Source: CAYRYU01 sp964428355
GTDB taxonomy: Bacteria > Muiribacteriota > Ozemobacteria > Ozemobacterales > Ozemobacteraceae
Length of the DNA stretch: 64,000 nt
Direction: 5' to 3'
NCBI GenBank assembly: GCA_964428355.1
Contig: CAYRYU010000033.1
Location: 1 to 64,000 of the forward strand
Every line of letters begins with the position of its first letter. The stretch's first letter is position 1. The position numbers and the translations under genes are program-made. This document shows positions 10,123 through 18,512 of the stretch, in pieces. The notes beneath the pieces are model-generated. The model was not told where the DNA came from. It saw only the letters and a program-made list of their open reading frames with translations, and did not search any database.

Positions 10123-10668
10123 TCAGTTGTTTCCGGGGGTGGGAACCGGGGGCTTGCCCCCGAAAAAATGGTCCACCAGATCCAGGAGTGTGTCGAGGTC
10201 CTGGATTGCCATTTCGGGGGTGTAATGAGGCGTGACCTCTTTCAACATGCGGAAAAGCCGCTCGGTCAGCTCGAATTCGTAGAAGGGAGACAGCTTCCAG
10301 ATCGCCTCCCGGACTTTCGGGGGAAGGACGGTTCCCATCTCCTTCTCGGAAACGTATTGGACCAAGAACGCGGCGTCGAACCTCGGGTCTCCCGTCGGAA
10401 CGCGGGCTTCGAGCCGAAGAAAGGAAAGGAGGCGGTGGAGGAAGTTCCAGGCCCTGACGCTGACAAGCCTGGGTGGAGTGTGACGAACCATGAAATGGAG
10501 TTCTTCCTGGATGATGAAATCGAGGACGACATGGTAGCCCCTCGAAACCACTTCGATACGGGGTTGTCCGCGTTCGGCCATCAATCCCCCTCTTTCGAAA
10601 GCGCTTTCATCGCGGATGTTCCCCCCGACCGATTTCTTCACTTCCTCGAGGAATTCCTTTGGGTTCAT
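10123..10668 (-). CDS. Hypothetical protein, tandem paralogue B
   Basis: The product has 181 residues from ATG 10668, which has a GGGAG Shine-Dalgarno. A longer reading to 10776 would overlap the upstream gene and adds an arginine-rich, unconserved leader, so I reject it. It is a clear duplicate of the gene at 9512-10105, sharing the EELHFMV, TPPRLVSVRAWNF, SFLRL, VPTGDPRFDAAF and LSPFYEFEL patterns. It is predicted to be soluble and cytoplasmic, with several basic and aromatic conserved positions but no known catalytic motif. It lies 49 bp downstream of the BtpA-like gene and is probably in the same transcript. Function unknown. Confidence 0.78.
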   Translation of the reverse strand: MNPKEFLEEVKKSVGGNIRDESAFERGGLMAERGQPRIEVVSRGYHVVLDFIIQEELHFMVRHTPPRLVSVRAWNFLHRLLSFLRLEARVPTGDPRFDAAFLVQYVSEKEMGTVLPPKVREAIWKLSPFYEFELTERLFRMLKEVTPHYTPEMAIQDLDTLLDLVDHFFGGKPPVPTPGNN

Positions 10669-10717
10669 CCCTGCTCCCAACCTTTCATCACGTCGAAGGG
10701 GATTTCGGGCGAAATTC

Positions 10718-11605
10718 TCACCTCTCGCCTCCGCAAACCGTACGATGGGCGGCCACCATTTCCCGAACCGCGGCAAGATCGAGCTCCGCGGCCCAGTTTC
10801 CGCCGATCTTGAGGCTCGAGCCCACTATCCAGGCATCGGCGGAAGCAAAGGCCGAAGCGTTGGCGGGGGTGATGCCCGACCCGATCGCAACAGGAATTTC
10901 GACGGCCTTTTTCGCATTGGCAAGATCGGCCGGGGAAGCTGCTTTTCCGGTACTCGTCCCGGTCACGATGAGGGCATCCGCCCCGAAGAAGTCAGCGGCG
11001 TGGGCCCATTCATCGATTCCGAGATCCGCCGTCACGGCGTGGGAGGAGTGCTTCTTCTGGATATCCGCCCAGATGCCTATCCGATCGGCTCCGAGCCGTT
11101 TCCTTTCCCTGAGAAGCTCCGCCGCTGACGCCTGGATCCAGCCCTCGTCGGCCACGTGTCCGAAAACGAACCCCTCGACCCTGATAAAATCGAGTTCCGC
11201 GGCCTGGGCGACGGCGAGTGCCTCGAGATTCGCCCCCGCAAGAATCTGGATCCCGAGGGGAAAGACACCGCCGACCGTTTCCCGGACAGCGGCAGAAACC
11301 ACTGCCATGGCTGCCGTGATTTCGGGACCCACCCTTCCCCGGCAGTACGGCCTGTCGTGCATGTTCTCCAGGATGATCCCTTCGAAACCGGCGTCCTTGA
11401 GCGCCTGGGCTTCACGAACCGCCGCTTCGACGATCAGGGGGATTCCCAGTTCGGCGAAAGGAGTGCCAGGAAGGGCGCGAACGTGCACCATTCCTATCAG
11501 AAGAGGATTTCCCCGGCGGCCGGGGAAACGATATCGGGAACGACTTCCATCGAGACCCTGGGGAGGGCGTCTCGCTGATTGCGACAACACTCTGATCTTG
11601 CTCAT
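10718..11605 (-). CDS. btpA: BtpA/SgcQ family TIM-barrel protein
   Basis: This 295-residue protein has the hallmarks of the BtpA family: IGMVHVRALPGTP near the N-terminus, ILENMHDRPY, a central IGIWADIQKKHSSH segment and a C-terminal phosphate-binding-like VAIGSGITPANA. BtpA was named for photosystem I biogenesis in cyanobacteria, but most bacterial members are in non-phototrophs and are thought to be enzymes of the ribulose-phosphate-binding barrel fold. Nothing here suggests photosynthesis. The start is uncertain: the annotated ATG lacks a good ribosome-binding site, and the N-terminus is ~25 residues longer than I would expect, so an internal GTG or TTG could be used. The first gene of a likely three-gene leftward unit. 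Confidence 0.85.
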   Translation of the reverse strand: MSKIRVLSQSARRPPQGLDGSRSRYRFPGRRGNPLLIGMVHVRALPGTPFAELGIPLIVEAAVREAQALKDAGFEGIILENMHDRPYCRGRVGPEITAAMAVVSAAVRETVGGVFPLGIQILAGANLEALAVAQAAELDFIRVEGFVFGHVADEGWIQASAAELLRERKRLGADRIGIWADIQKKHSSHAVTADLGIDEWAHAADFFGADALIVTGTSTGKAASPADLANAKKAVEIPVAIGSGITPANASAFASADAWIVGSSLKIGGNWAAELDLAAVREMVAAHRTVCGGER

Positions 11606-11629
11606 GGCCCAAGTATACCATTCAGCGGT

Positions 11630-12925
11630 TCAACGCTGAAGTTCCTTTTTCACCGCTTCGGCAAGTTGCTCCCCGATGAGGTCCATGGCCGCGATCTTTC
11701 CGTCCTTCCCGATGAGGAATGTGAAAGGAATCCCGTCGACATGGAACCTTCGGGCGATCTCCGAGTCCCAGCCCTTGAAATCGCAGATCTGGGGCCAGGG
11801 AATTCCACGGTTCCCTATCTCTTTCTCGAGGGCGGCCCGATCGCGGTCGAGCGAAACTCCGACGATCTCCAGACCTCGGGCGTGGAAGTCTCCGTAAAGG
11901 CGAAGAACCCCCGGGAGTTCCTTCATGCAGGGACCGCACCAGGTCGCCCAGAAATCGATGAGAACCACCTTGCCCTCGAACCGTTCGAGGCTCACTTCAT
12001 TCCCCGAAAGGTCCTTTCCGAGGGCGGGGGGAACCTTCCCCACCATCGGCTCCGCTTCGAGCTCCTTCCCCGCGTCTCGCACGGGAGCGCTTCCGGGGAC
12101 TTCCCCCTCGAGGTGGATTCGTACGGAATCACCGAAAGGCGCGATCGGCTCGACGCAGATCACCAGATTTTCGAAGCTTGTACAGGCGTTTTCCCCGAAC
12201 CGCTCGGCATCCTGGAATTTCCCGTCACCGTTCAGATCGATGAAGACCGAATGGCTGTCGAACCTACCCTCGTTGTTGGGATCGGCCACCAGGACCGAGA
12301 GCTTCCGGGTTCCTCTTTCGAAGGGCAGCTCCAGGACCCCGGATTTTACGGTTCTCGAGTAGTAGTTGAAGGCAGGCTTCTCTCCGTGCCCCTGGACATC
12401 GTTGAGGTTGGTATAAACCCAGAGGTTGACCGGAAACCGGGTTCCATCCGGCCGGAGAACATCGACGTCGATCCCCGCGGCGGATCCGTAGGTTCCTTCG
12501 CCCGGGTAGGATGCGGCGGAGTCGTTCGTGAAATCTCCGTCCCGATCGGCATCGACTTGAAAAACCCAGTCCTTTGGGTGGGCGGCAGGATGAAAGACCA
12601 CGAACCGGACCGGTTTTTCCGCAAGGGGGATTTCCCCGAAAAACGCCTCCTTCGATTCCGGAACCCTGGTGGTCCCAGGTGGGAGTCCTTTCTTCAGGGG
12701 GAACGGCCACCCCGACTTGCTGGTGAAACCTCCCGGAGGCGCCCCCGGTGTGGCTTCGAGGGTTACCTGGATTTCGGCCTTGGCTCCGGCCCTTTCCGGG
12801 TTTCCTTGTTCTGCAGGTTTTCCGGGTTCCGCGGCCCGGGCCTCGAACGAATCCGTCGGGCCAAAAGCCGGAAGAAATGAAGCAATCAGGACCAAACCCC
12901 AAAAATCCGAAATCCACTTTTTCAC
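11630..12925 (-). CDS. Exported TlpA-like thioredoxin-fold protein
   Basis: The gene encodes 431 residues from GTG 12925, which is preceded by GGGAGGGG and starts a signal peptide (basic start, hydrophobic GLVLIASFLPAF). Residues ~45-285 form an unrecognised beta-rich region with Asp-rich loops (VDADRDGDF, DLNGDGKFQD) resembling calcium-binding EF-hand or dockerin loops. The C-terminal ~130 residues are a TlpA/AhpC-type thioredoxin domain with WCGPC at 329-333 and the cis-proline loop GIPFTFLI. It likely acts in periplasmic disulfide reduction or oxidation, perhaps tethered to a metal-binding domain. The longer ORF reaching 13387 is a shadow. It is divergent from the 13137 gene. Confidence 0.88.
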   Translation of the reverse strand: MKKWISDFWGLVLIASFLPAFGPTDSFEARAAEPGKPAEQGNPERAGAKAEIQVTLEATPGAPPGGFTSKSGWPFPLKKGLPPGTTRVPESKEAFFGEIPLAEKPVRFVVFHPAAHPKDWVFQVDADRDGDFTNDSAASYPGEGTYGSAAGIDVDVLRPDGTRFPVNLWVYTNLNDVQGHGEKPAFNYYSRTVKSGVLELPFERGTRKLSVLVADPNNEGRFDSHSVFIDLNGDGKFQDAERFGENACTSFENLVICVEPIAPFGDSVRIHLEGEVPGSAPVRDAGKELEAEPMVGKVPPALGKDLSGNEVSLERFEGKVVLIDFWATWCGPCMKELPGVLRLYGDFHARGLEIVGVSLDRDRAALEKEIGNRGIPWPQICDFKGWDSEIARRFHVDGIPFTFLIGKDGKIAAMDLIGEQLAEAVKKELQR

Positions 12926-13027
12926 GACTCCCCTCCCACGCTTTTCCCCCCATTTTATTATGTAAACCAATGGCAGGCAAGATTTCCCTTTCCCCGAAAA
13001 TCGCTTTGGTAAAATTGAACGTTTCCA

Positions 13028-13060
13028 TCTCCGTGTCTCGGTATCTCTGTGGCAATCCTC
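13028..13060 (+). repeat. Half copy of palindromic intergenic repeat (CTCCGTGTCTC...GTGGCAATCCTC)
   Basis: About 33 bp match the right arm of the element at 15537-15640 with only a few changes and a 1-bp length difference (CTCCGTGTCTC, then CTC-GTGGCAATCCTC). The left arm is not evident here, so this looks like a partial copy in the divergent intergenic region between the TlpA-like and 13137 genes. Confidence 0.6.
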
Positions 13061-13136
13061 GCCAGTCATTTGCTCAGAAGCGAATTCCGGGAACATGTGG
13101 TAGAATTGAAGGAAATACGATGTTGAGGATTCGGCC

Positions 13137-14093
13137 ATGAAGATTCGGGCAAGGGTCGTTGTGAGTCTGGTGATAGCTTTTTTTTCCATCGTCCAGCCGG
13201 GTTTTTCCCAGCTCCTTACTCCTGAAAGGGCCGCGGACATTGCCGTCCGCGATGCCAAGGAGACCGCGGGCCTGGAGAACAACCTGAAGCTCTTCCTGGG
13301 AAAAGTGGATAGGACACCCGGGCTGCTGCGGCTGGAAATCCTTTCGTCCGAAGACCCTTCCCTGGTCCCCGGTAAACCTTTTGCCACCTACGAGTTCGAT
13401 ACCCGCGCCCGCCGGATCGTCCGCCGGGATTTCACACCCGCCGGCGAGGGAATACTCTTTGACAGGGATGAACCCGCTTCAGGTTCAGAAAACCTGAGAA
13501 CAGGAATCCATGGGGTGCTTCGAAATCTCCCGGGCTATATCCTCGAAACCTCCGGATTCATTTCCCGTTTCCTGATCTGGGCGGAGGCCGGAGGCCGGGT
13601 GGTGGCATCCGAAACCGAGTTGGTCGGGACCACCGTCTATCACCTGAAAAACATCCCGTCAAACGTCGGATCAGTTGCGATCAAGGCCAAAATCCGGGGA
13701 TACGATTTGACGGTCCTCCATCCGGGAGTGGCGATCAACGCTTCCCAACCTGCGGGCACGATCGGCGGAGTCGACATCGATTTTTCCACGTTGAGCCCAA
13801 TCTACCGAACGGTCCGGGTAGTCGTCAGGTCCACGCAGCCATCGGGGGACAGCCCGGGATCATTTCCCAACGGAGCAAGGGCACGTGTCTATATTCGCGA
13901 AACCGGGCATTCGGTCGATGTGGTCTCCCAGAACGGCTGGGCTGAAGCGACTTTTTCCAATGTCCCGACCGGATGGCCCCTGAATTTCTTCGCCATCAAC
14001 CTGGACCAGGGGTACCATTCGGGCCAGACAGGCCCCGTGACGATCCTCGAAGATGGAGGGACTTCCTACACCCTTTCCATCCAGATCGATTGA
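13137..14093 (+). CDS. Exported protein of unknown function
   Basis: This gene encodes 318 residues starting at ATG 13137 with AAGGAAAT upstream. The signal peptide is clear (MKIRARVVVSLVIAFFS, cleavage near PGFSQ). The first part of the mature protein resembles an inhibitor-like or PepSY-type segment (AADIAVRDAKE, then YEFDTRARRIVRRDF), but this is weak. The C-terminal ~150 residues are beta-rich and Ig- or carboxypeptidase-regulatory-like (VAIKAKIRGYDLTVL, TYTLSIQID at the end). No catalytic residues are recognised. It is convergent with the clostripain gene, with only 11 bp between the stops. Confidence 0.78.
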   Translation: MKIRARVVVSLVIAFFSIVQPGFSQLLTPERAADIAVRDAKETAGLENNLKLFLGKVDRTPGLLRLEILSSEDPSLVPGKPFATYEFDTRARRIVRRDFTPAGEGILFDRDEPASGSENLRTGIHGVLRNLPGYILETSGFISRFLIWAEAGGRVVASETELVGTTVYHLKNIPSNVGSVAIKAKIRGYDLTVLHPGVAINASQPAGTIGGVDIDFSTLSPIYRTVRVVVRSTQPSGDSPGSFPNGARARVYIRETGHSVDVVSQNGWAEATFSNVPTGWPLNFFAINLDQGYHSGQTGPVTILEDGGTSYTLSIQID

Positions 14094-14104
14094 CCCTTCC
14101 CAGG

Positions 14105-15475
14105 TCAGGGATAGAGGCCCTGCCTTTCCCTCAATTCCGACCGGAGGGCTTCCAGCTCGCCCGGGGGAAGGACCGGTTCCAGTTCTGATATCTCCAGGAA
14201 GTTCAGCCTCTCGAGTATCGACCGGCTGACCTCGGCGTTGTTTCGGTTCGCGGTCCGGATGAACTCTTCCATGGGCCCCGAGTTCCCCTCCCGGAGGGTG
14301 GATACCACCTTCTCGGATTCGGCCTTCTTGTAATACCCGACGATCATCTGGTCCCAGAGGGTATCCCTGCAAAATCCGATCTGGGAGTATTCTGCGGAGA
14401 ATTTCTGGGAAGCCGCGGGAAAATAGATCGCAAGCCCCAGCGCGAGGTCACTCTTGCAGCCCTGGCCAACCCTGCGGACGATTGCGCCTTTCAGACTCGC
14501 GGAAAGTTTTTGCGCCGCGTTTCTGAGGCTTTCGTCTCTGGCTTTGTCCAGAAGGATGGCCACGAAATTTTGAAGGTCCATATTGCCCGATTGGGAAAAC
14601 CGCATGACGCCCTCCAGGGCTGGGGTCAGCTCGAGAATGCCCGGCCCCGACAAAGCCGCCTTCGCCAGGCCGTCCAGGCAGTCCTTGACGTCACCCAGTT
14701 TCGAGCTGTCGAGGATCGAAAGGGTAATCGGAACCTGCCACCCCCCGGGGATCTTCTCGTAGAACTTGTCGAAGGAATCGAGCATCGAGTTGGCCAGATC
14801 GAGGGCCGATGTCCTTCCCCCGACCTTTTCCAACATTCCGACGTATTCCATGCCGTCTGGAGGCTCCTTTTCCTCGCTGGCAACGATGAGATCGCAGGAG
14901 TCCTTCACCAACCAGGCGACTTCCATCATCTGCATCAGGCAGGCATCCATCGCCAGGATATCGAGTTTTCTTCCCAGGGCCCCTTTGATATCGGAAAGGG
15001 CCACTCCCAACTGATCCGGGGTGATGTGTGTTCCGGAGGTATCGTCCGGGGAGATTCCCTTTGCCAGAACCGGAATCTCGACATTTTTCCACCCGGAACC
15101 ATGGCTCCAGATGACCAGGGCATAATGGCGGGCGGGAAACTCCCTGACCGCGTTCTTCACGAAATCCACCAGGACCCGGTAATCCCCCATATCGGGTTCT
15201 CCCACGTCCCGGAGTTTCCTGATCTTTCCCTTCTCGATGAAGTTCACGACTCCGCCGCTATCGGCTCCGTCGATCATGGTGACGATGTTCAGGCTTTCGT
15301 TGCTTCCCACCTTGGCCATTTCATCCTGGTCTATCGTCCCATATTCGTCGAGACTGTTGTCCGCGTTGATGTACGCGATGAACGTCCACTCCTTCTCCTC
15401 GGCCATGCACGGAAGGCAGAGCCCCAGGGCAGGGAGCAGGAAAACCAGAAGAATTCGAGCCAGGGATCCTTTCAT
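14105..15475 (-). CDS. Exported clostripain-family (C11) cysteine peptidase
   Basis: The product has 456 residues. A signal peptide occupies the first ~24 residues, with hydrophobic LARILLVFLLPALGLCL. The C11 catalytic core is obvious: the N-terminal strand WTFIAYINADNSLD, the catalytic His125 in IWSHGSGW and the catalytic Cys179 in MDACLMQMMEVAW, after the typical LDILAMDAC strand. These enzymes usually cleave after Arg or Lys and are self-activated outside the cell. The C-terminal ~200 residues are helical and less typical. It is the only gene between two stretches rich in intergenic repeats. Secreted protease function is well supported; the natural substrate is unknown. Confidence 0.9.
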   Translation of the reverse strand: MKGSLARILLVFLLPALGLCLPCMAEEKEWTFIAYINADNSLDEYGTIDQDEMAKVGSNESLNIVTMIDGADSGGVVNFIEKGKIRKLRDVGEPDMGDYRVLVDFVKNAVREFPARHYALVIWSHGSGWKNVEIPVLAKGISPDDTSGTHITPDQLGVALSDIKGALGRKLDILAMDACLMQMMEVAWLVKDSCDLIVASEEKEPPDGMEYVGMLEKVGGRTSALDLANSMLDSFDKFYEKIPGGWQVPITLSILDSSKLGDVKDCLDGLAKAALSGPGILELTPALEGVMRFSQSGNMDLQNFVAILLDKARDESLRNAAQKLSASLKGAIVRRVGQGCKSDLALGLAIYFPAASQKFSAEYSQIGFCRDTLWDQMIVGYYKKAESEKVVSTLREGNSGPMEEFIRTANRNNAEVSRSILERLNFLEISELEPVLPPGELEALRSELRERQGLYP

Positions 15476-15536
15476 GACGATTTGTTCCCCACTTTTCCGG
15501 ATTTCTTTGGCAGCAAGACAATGTTTCTGGGAGAAA

Positions 15537-15640
15537 TGCCACCAAGGCGCGGAGGCACAGAGGCAAAAGGGGATTCTTGGGTGTTTTTCCTTTCCATTTT
15601 CAACCTCTTCAACCTCCGTGTCTCAGTGAACTCCGTGGCA
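15537..15640. repeat. Imperfect palindromic intergenic repeat, copy 1
   Basis: The left arm (15537-15563, TGCCACCAAGGCGCGGAGGC...) and the right arm (15613-15640, CCTCCGTGTC...CTCCGTGGCA) are imperfect inverted complements separated by ~50 bp. The right arm recurs at 13028-13060, and similar arms recur at 16007-16103. Repeats of this kind are dispersed in many bacterial genomes and may be MITE-like or RNA-structured. The flanking gene is not interrupted. Confidence 0.65.
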
Positions 15641-15795
15641 ATCCTCTCAAGTGATTTTGCATCAGATTCAAAATCGGTCCCACGACCGTCTTTCAGAAAT
15701 AAACGGGGAATTGAACGATGCCGTTGGGAAAACCTCGGTTATTGAGAAAGCCATGGTCTTTTCCCGGAAAGGTCGAGTTTTGGGAAGAGATGAAA

Positions 15796-15830
15796 AGCCC
15801 GAAAGGAACGGCAAGCGCACCTTTCGGGCT
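15796..15830. other. Stem-loop with 11-bp perfect stem
   Basis: AGCCCGAAAGG (15796-15806) and CCTTTCGGGCT (15820-15830) are perfect complements with a 13-nt loop. There is no downstream T-run, so it may be a structured RNA or attenuated terminator rather than a standard one. Confidence 0.5.
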
Positions 15831-15892
15831 CGGAGAGAAGTGTGAAAGGTTCAACCGACAGAGGAAGGGATCGAGATCGAAGGATTTTCGCC

Positions 15893-15961
15893 AGGGATAA
15901 ACCCGGATCGACACTGATTTTCCCAAATTCCAATCCGGGGCCATCCGTGAAAATCCGTGGC
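15893..15961. repeat. Second type of intergenic repeat (ATCCGTG-type)
   Basis: The stretch contains CCCGGATCGACACTGATT and, inverted, CCATCCGTGAAAATCCGTGG. The repeated ATCCGTG core and its complement resemble short dispersed repeats known from many environmental bacteria. Only one copy lies in the window, so its repeat nature rests on its form. Confidence 0.4.
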
Positions 15962-16006
15962 CAAAAAAATCTAACCCGATTTTAAACAGCTTCAGAACGG
16001 CCAAGG

Positions 16007-16103
16007 AATGCCACGAGGCACACAAGGACCGCGGGGGGCTACGACGGGGGAAAATTCCTCACCCTTCTTTGTGGACTTCGTGTCCTCCGCGACTTGGTGG
16101 TGA
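16007..16103. repeat. Imperfect palindromic intergenic repeat, copy 2
   Basis: The left arm AATGCCACGAGGCACACAAG (from 16007) and the right arm GTGTCCTCCGCGACTTGGTG (ending near 16103) resemble the arms of the element at 15537-15640. The arms are inverted relative to each other around a ~30-bp centre. Confidence 0.6.
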
Positions 16104-16164
16104 GTTTCCGTTGGCCGGGGTCGCTTCCATTCTGGTTATTTCGGAGGGGATTGGGGAAGCGGGA

Positions 16165-16710
16165 TCAGAGCCCCGCTTTCTCCTTCCAGGCATCAAGGCA
16201 CCCCTCGGCGTTCTCGGTCACCTCTTCGCGGCCCTCGGTAGAGATGGTGTTGAACTTCGGGTCGACAATGACAAGAGTGGGGATACCTTCCACCCCATAT
16301 TTTTCGGAGAGTTTGTCTGCAATCGGGCTTCCGAACTTCACCGCCGGCCACTCCATCTTGAGCTCTTCCATGTACTGTTTCTGGGCGGCCGCGTCCTTGT
16401 CGGAGCTGACGAAGACGACCTCGAACTGGTCCTTGTGGGCATTCCGGAACTTGACCAGTTCAGGGGAAAAAGCCCGGCAGGGAGGACACCAATGCGCGGA
16501 AAAGTAGATTCCGACGATCTTGTTCTGGAGGACTTCCGGACTCACGGCCTTTCCACCGACATCGATCAGGTCGGAACCGAAAGTCTCCTGCCAGATGGTT
16601 TTGCTGTCAACGACCGGTGTCCCGGATCCGGAGGCGGCGCTTCCATCGTTCTGGGCATGGGCGGCAGCGGTTACGAAAAGACAAAGGAGCAGAATCGCGA
16701 TTTTTTTCAT
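16165..16710 (-). CDS. Exported tryparedoxin/nucleoredoxin-like thioredoxin
   Basis: This 181-residue protein starts at ATG 16710, where GGAG sits 7 nt upstream and a signal peptide begins (MKKIAILLLCLFVTAAAHAQ). The extended ORF to 16935 is not conserved in character and is rejected. The active site is WCPPC at 74-78 in the pattern FSAHWCPPCRAFSPEL, typical of the tryparedoxin/nucleoredoxin group. The cis-proline loop is GIPTLVIVD. It probably works as a periplasmic disulfide reductase. With the TlpA-like gene at 11.6 kb it is the second exported thioredoxin in 5 kb. It is transcribed divergently from the C39-like gene. Confidence 0.9.
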   Translation of the reverse strand: MKKIAILLLCLFVTAAAHAQNDGSAASGSGTPVVDSKTIWQETFGSDLIDVGGKAVSPEVLQNKIVGIYFSAHWCPPCRAFSPELVKFRNAHKDQFEVVFVSSDKDAAAQKQYMEELKMEWPAVKFGSPIADKLSEKYGVEGIPTLVIVDPKFNTISTEGREEVTENAEGCLDAWKEKAGL

Positions 16711-16877
16711 TTTTTTCTCCAGTTCGAATTTATCCCCCGACTTCGGGGGAGAATCAATGATACTCCATGGAAAGGAAATTTTGAACCTTGCCAGCCCCCC
16801 CTGCGTATCAATTTGCGAACGGGGAAAAGAAAGCGAAGAAGACCAGATGCCCCGCCAAAGAACCAGGGGGAGTCGAG

Positions 16878-18149
16878 ATGAAAACGCAGAAAACCATCCG
16901 GAATCTGGTCCTGGCAACTCTTCTTTTTGTCGCACTGACCCAGACTTCCGCAGTTGTTGCCGGTCCCTTTGACGAAGAAGCCCTGACTTCGACCCCCATC
17001 ATTCCGATGCCCGCGGTCAGCGAACCGGAGCAGGCCGCTCCCGCCCCCGCGTCTGTGGTTCCCGTGACCCCGAAGGCGAAAACCGTGGTCCGCGCCACCC
17101 CGGTTCCCGCGGTAAAAGCGCAGGTCTCCAAGGCTCCGACGGTTGCGAGGACGACCGCCCGTTCAGCCCGCCAGGAAGCTGCGACCCCGGCTCCCGCCCC
17201 GCAGAATGCCGGGGTTTCCCTCAACGGATTTTCGGTTCCCCAGGGCCTCGACGGGAACAACTATTGCGGCCAGTATGCGATGACCAGCGTCCTGAACTCC
17301 CTCGGATGCAACGTGACCTTCTCCGAGGTCTACCGGGAAACCAACCCCCTGGGGATCTTTTCCGCCCCCACGACCATCGTCGACTACCTCAACCGGAAGG
17401 GATGCACTTCCTCCCTCCGGATGGGAGCTTCTCTCGAGGATCTCACCCGCAAGCTGGACTCCGGAAAGCCCGTCATCGTCCTGGTCAACTGCAACGGCAC
17501 TCCTCACTGGGTTGCCATCAGCGGTTACAAGAAGGATGCACAGGGGAACATCGTCAGCTGGGAATTGAGGGATTCCGTCTGGGGCGTCAGCGGAACCGGC
17601 GGAAAGCACGAGATGCCCAACGACGAGTTCTCGCGTATCTGGAGCACGCCTCTTCAGGGCGTCACCATGGGAAGTCTCGCCAACTACCGGAATCTCATGG
17701 TGGACATCGATTCCTACGATCCCGCCAGGGCTTCGACCACACCGATCTACTCCGGAACCTTCGGAACGGCTTTCGAGGATAACGTCGCCGGGGGGATCAA
17801 CGACGTCGTCGGAGGCTGGGGAAACGGCCGTCCCACCAGCGTCGTCTCCGGAGTCGGCAAGCTCGGAACCGCCATCCCCGCAGCCGTTTTGACCGTTCCC
17901 GGCAGGGCACTGACCAATGGCGGGCATTCGATGATGGATGACGCCTCGGACCGATGGAATCGCGGTGGAGTCATCAACCGGACCGTCGGAGCGGCGGAAT
18001 GGACCGTCGGCGGGGCTGGCCGGGTTACCGGAAATGTCCTGGACTTCGGCGGCAATCTGATCTCCAGTACCGGCACCGTCGTCGGGAACGGCCTCAAGAA
18101 GACCGGGGAGGCTGCCTCGAACCTGTACAACCGGCTGAAGTTCTGGTAG
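16878..18149 (+). CDS. Exported C39-like (papain-fold) cysteine peptidase
   Basis: The gene encodes 423 residues from ATG 16878 with GGGGGAG upstream. A signal peptide is followed by an Ala/Pro/Val-rich linker to about residue 110. A papain-like peptidase_C39_2-type domain follows, with catalytic Cys130 in NYCGQYAMTSVLN, His210 in TPHWVAISGY and Asp232 in LRDSVWG. The last ~120 residues are Gly/Asn-rich, with repeating VVGGWGNG-, GVGKLG- and GGAGRVTGNV-like segments. No ABC transporter or bacteriocin-like gene is nearby, so a bacteriocin-leader peptidase role is unlikely. It is probably a secreted or envelope protease. The next gene, 45 bp downstream, may be co-transcribed. Confidence 0.85.
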   Translation: MKTQKTIRNLVLATLLFVALTQTSAVVAGPFDEEALTSTPIIPMPAVSEPEQAAPAPASVVPVTPKAKTVVRATPVPAVKAQVSKAPTVARTTARSARQEAATPAPAPQNAGVSLNGFSVPQGLDGNNYCGQYAMTSVLNSLGCNVTFSEVYRETNPLGIFSAPTTIVDYLNRKGCTSSLRMGASLEDLTRKLDSGKPVIVLVNCNGTPHWVAISGYKKDAQGNIVSWELRDSVWGVSGTGGKHEMPNDEFSRIWSTPLQGVTMGSLANYRNLMVDIDSYDPARASTTPIYSGTFGTAFEDNVAGGINDVVGGWGNGRPTSVVSGVGKLGTAIPAAVLTVPGRALTNGGHSMMDDASDRWNRGGVINRTVGAAEWTVGGAGRVTGNVLDFGGNLISSTGTVVGNGLKKTGEAASNLYNRLKFW

Positions 18150-18194
18150 GACCAGGACGGCCGTCGACCTGAAATCGGAAGAGGAGGCTGAGAA

Positions 18195-18494
18195 ATGGGC
18201 AACCTCGGAACGATGTTGGTTCTCTACACGGTTTTTGCAGTGGTGATCCAGACCGCTTCCCTGGCTTTCGTCTGGTTCGATACTCTTTCCCGGAGGCGGT
18301 CCCCCGAACGCTGGTTCCTTCTCGTCCTGTTCACCGGCCCCTTCGGCCTGATCTTCTACCTGGCTTGGAACATCTCCGTCGACCGGGCTTCGCAGCAGGA
18401 AGAAACGAAGATCTCCAAACCCCAGGTCCGTCCCCCGGTCAACCGATACCGCCCGGTTCCTCCCGTTCTGCGGCCGAGATTGCAGAACCTCTGA
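18195..18494 (+). CDS. Small two-helix membrane protein
   Basis: This gene encodes 99 residues with a strong ribosome-binding site (GAGGAGG, ATG 18195). Two transmembrane helices at residues ~5-25 and ~40-58 flank a basic loop (SRRRSPERW). A Pro/Arg-rich cytoplasmic tail follows. The arrangement, including WFLLVLFTGPFGLIFYLAW, resembles the PLDc_N-type small membrane domain. It follows the C39-like gene and ends at a long palindromic stem-loop. Confidence 0.7.
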   Translation: MGNLGTMLVLYTVFAVVIQTASLAFVWFDTLSRRRSPERWFLLVLFTGPFGLIFYLAWNISVDRASQQEETKISKPQVRPPVNRYRPVPPVLRPRLQNL

Positions 18495-18512
18495 CGAGCC
18501 CCTATCCCTGGA

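Larger units (their letters stand above)
15476..16164. other. 689-bp gene-free region rich in inverted repeats
   Basis: Between the clostripain start and the tryparedoxin-like stop no ORF has a plausible ribosome-binding site or a recognisable product. The region holds two palindromic repeat copies (15537-15640, 16007-16103), a second repeat type (15893-15961) and a hairpin (15796-15830). Short ORFs on both strands here only reflect the repeats. Confidence 0.7.

Noticed and set aside
10669..10776. Upstream extension of paralogue B
   Set aside because: It overlaps the BtpA-like gene and does not match the other paralogue.
10718..11605. Photosynthesis gene cluster because of BtpA
   Set aside because: BtpA-family proteins are common in non-phototrophs and no photosynthesis genes are present.
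11579..12880. 433-residue + strand ORF opposite the TlpA-like gene
   Set aside because: It has no recognisable domains and the opposite strand has a WCGPC thioredoxin domain.
11630..13387. A 585-residue version of the TlpA-like protein
   Set aside because: The upstream extension runs through a repeat and the divergent gene's start; GTG 12925 has a good ribosome-binding site and begins a signal peptide.
16878..18149. Bacteriocin-export C39 leader peptidase
   Set aside because: The protein is secreted, has no ABC transporter domains and no bacteriocin-like gene is adjacent.
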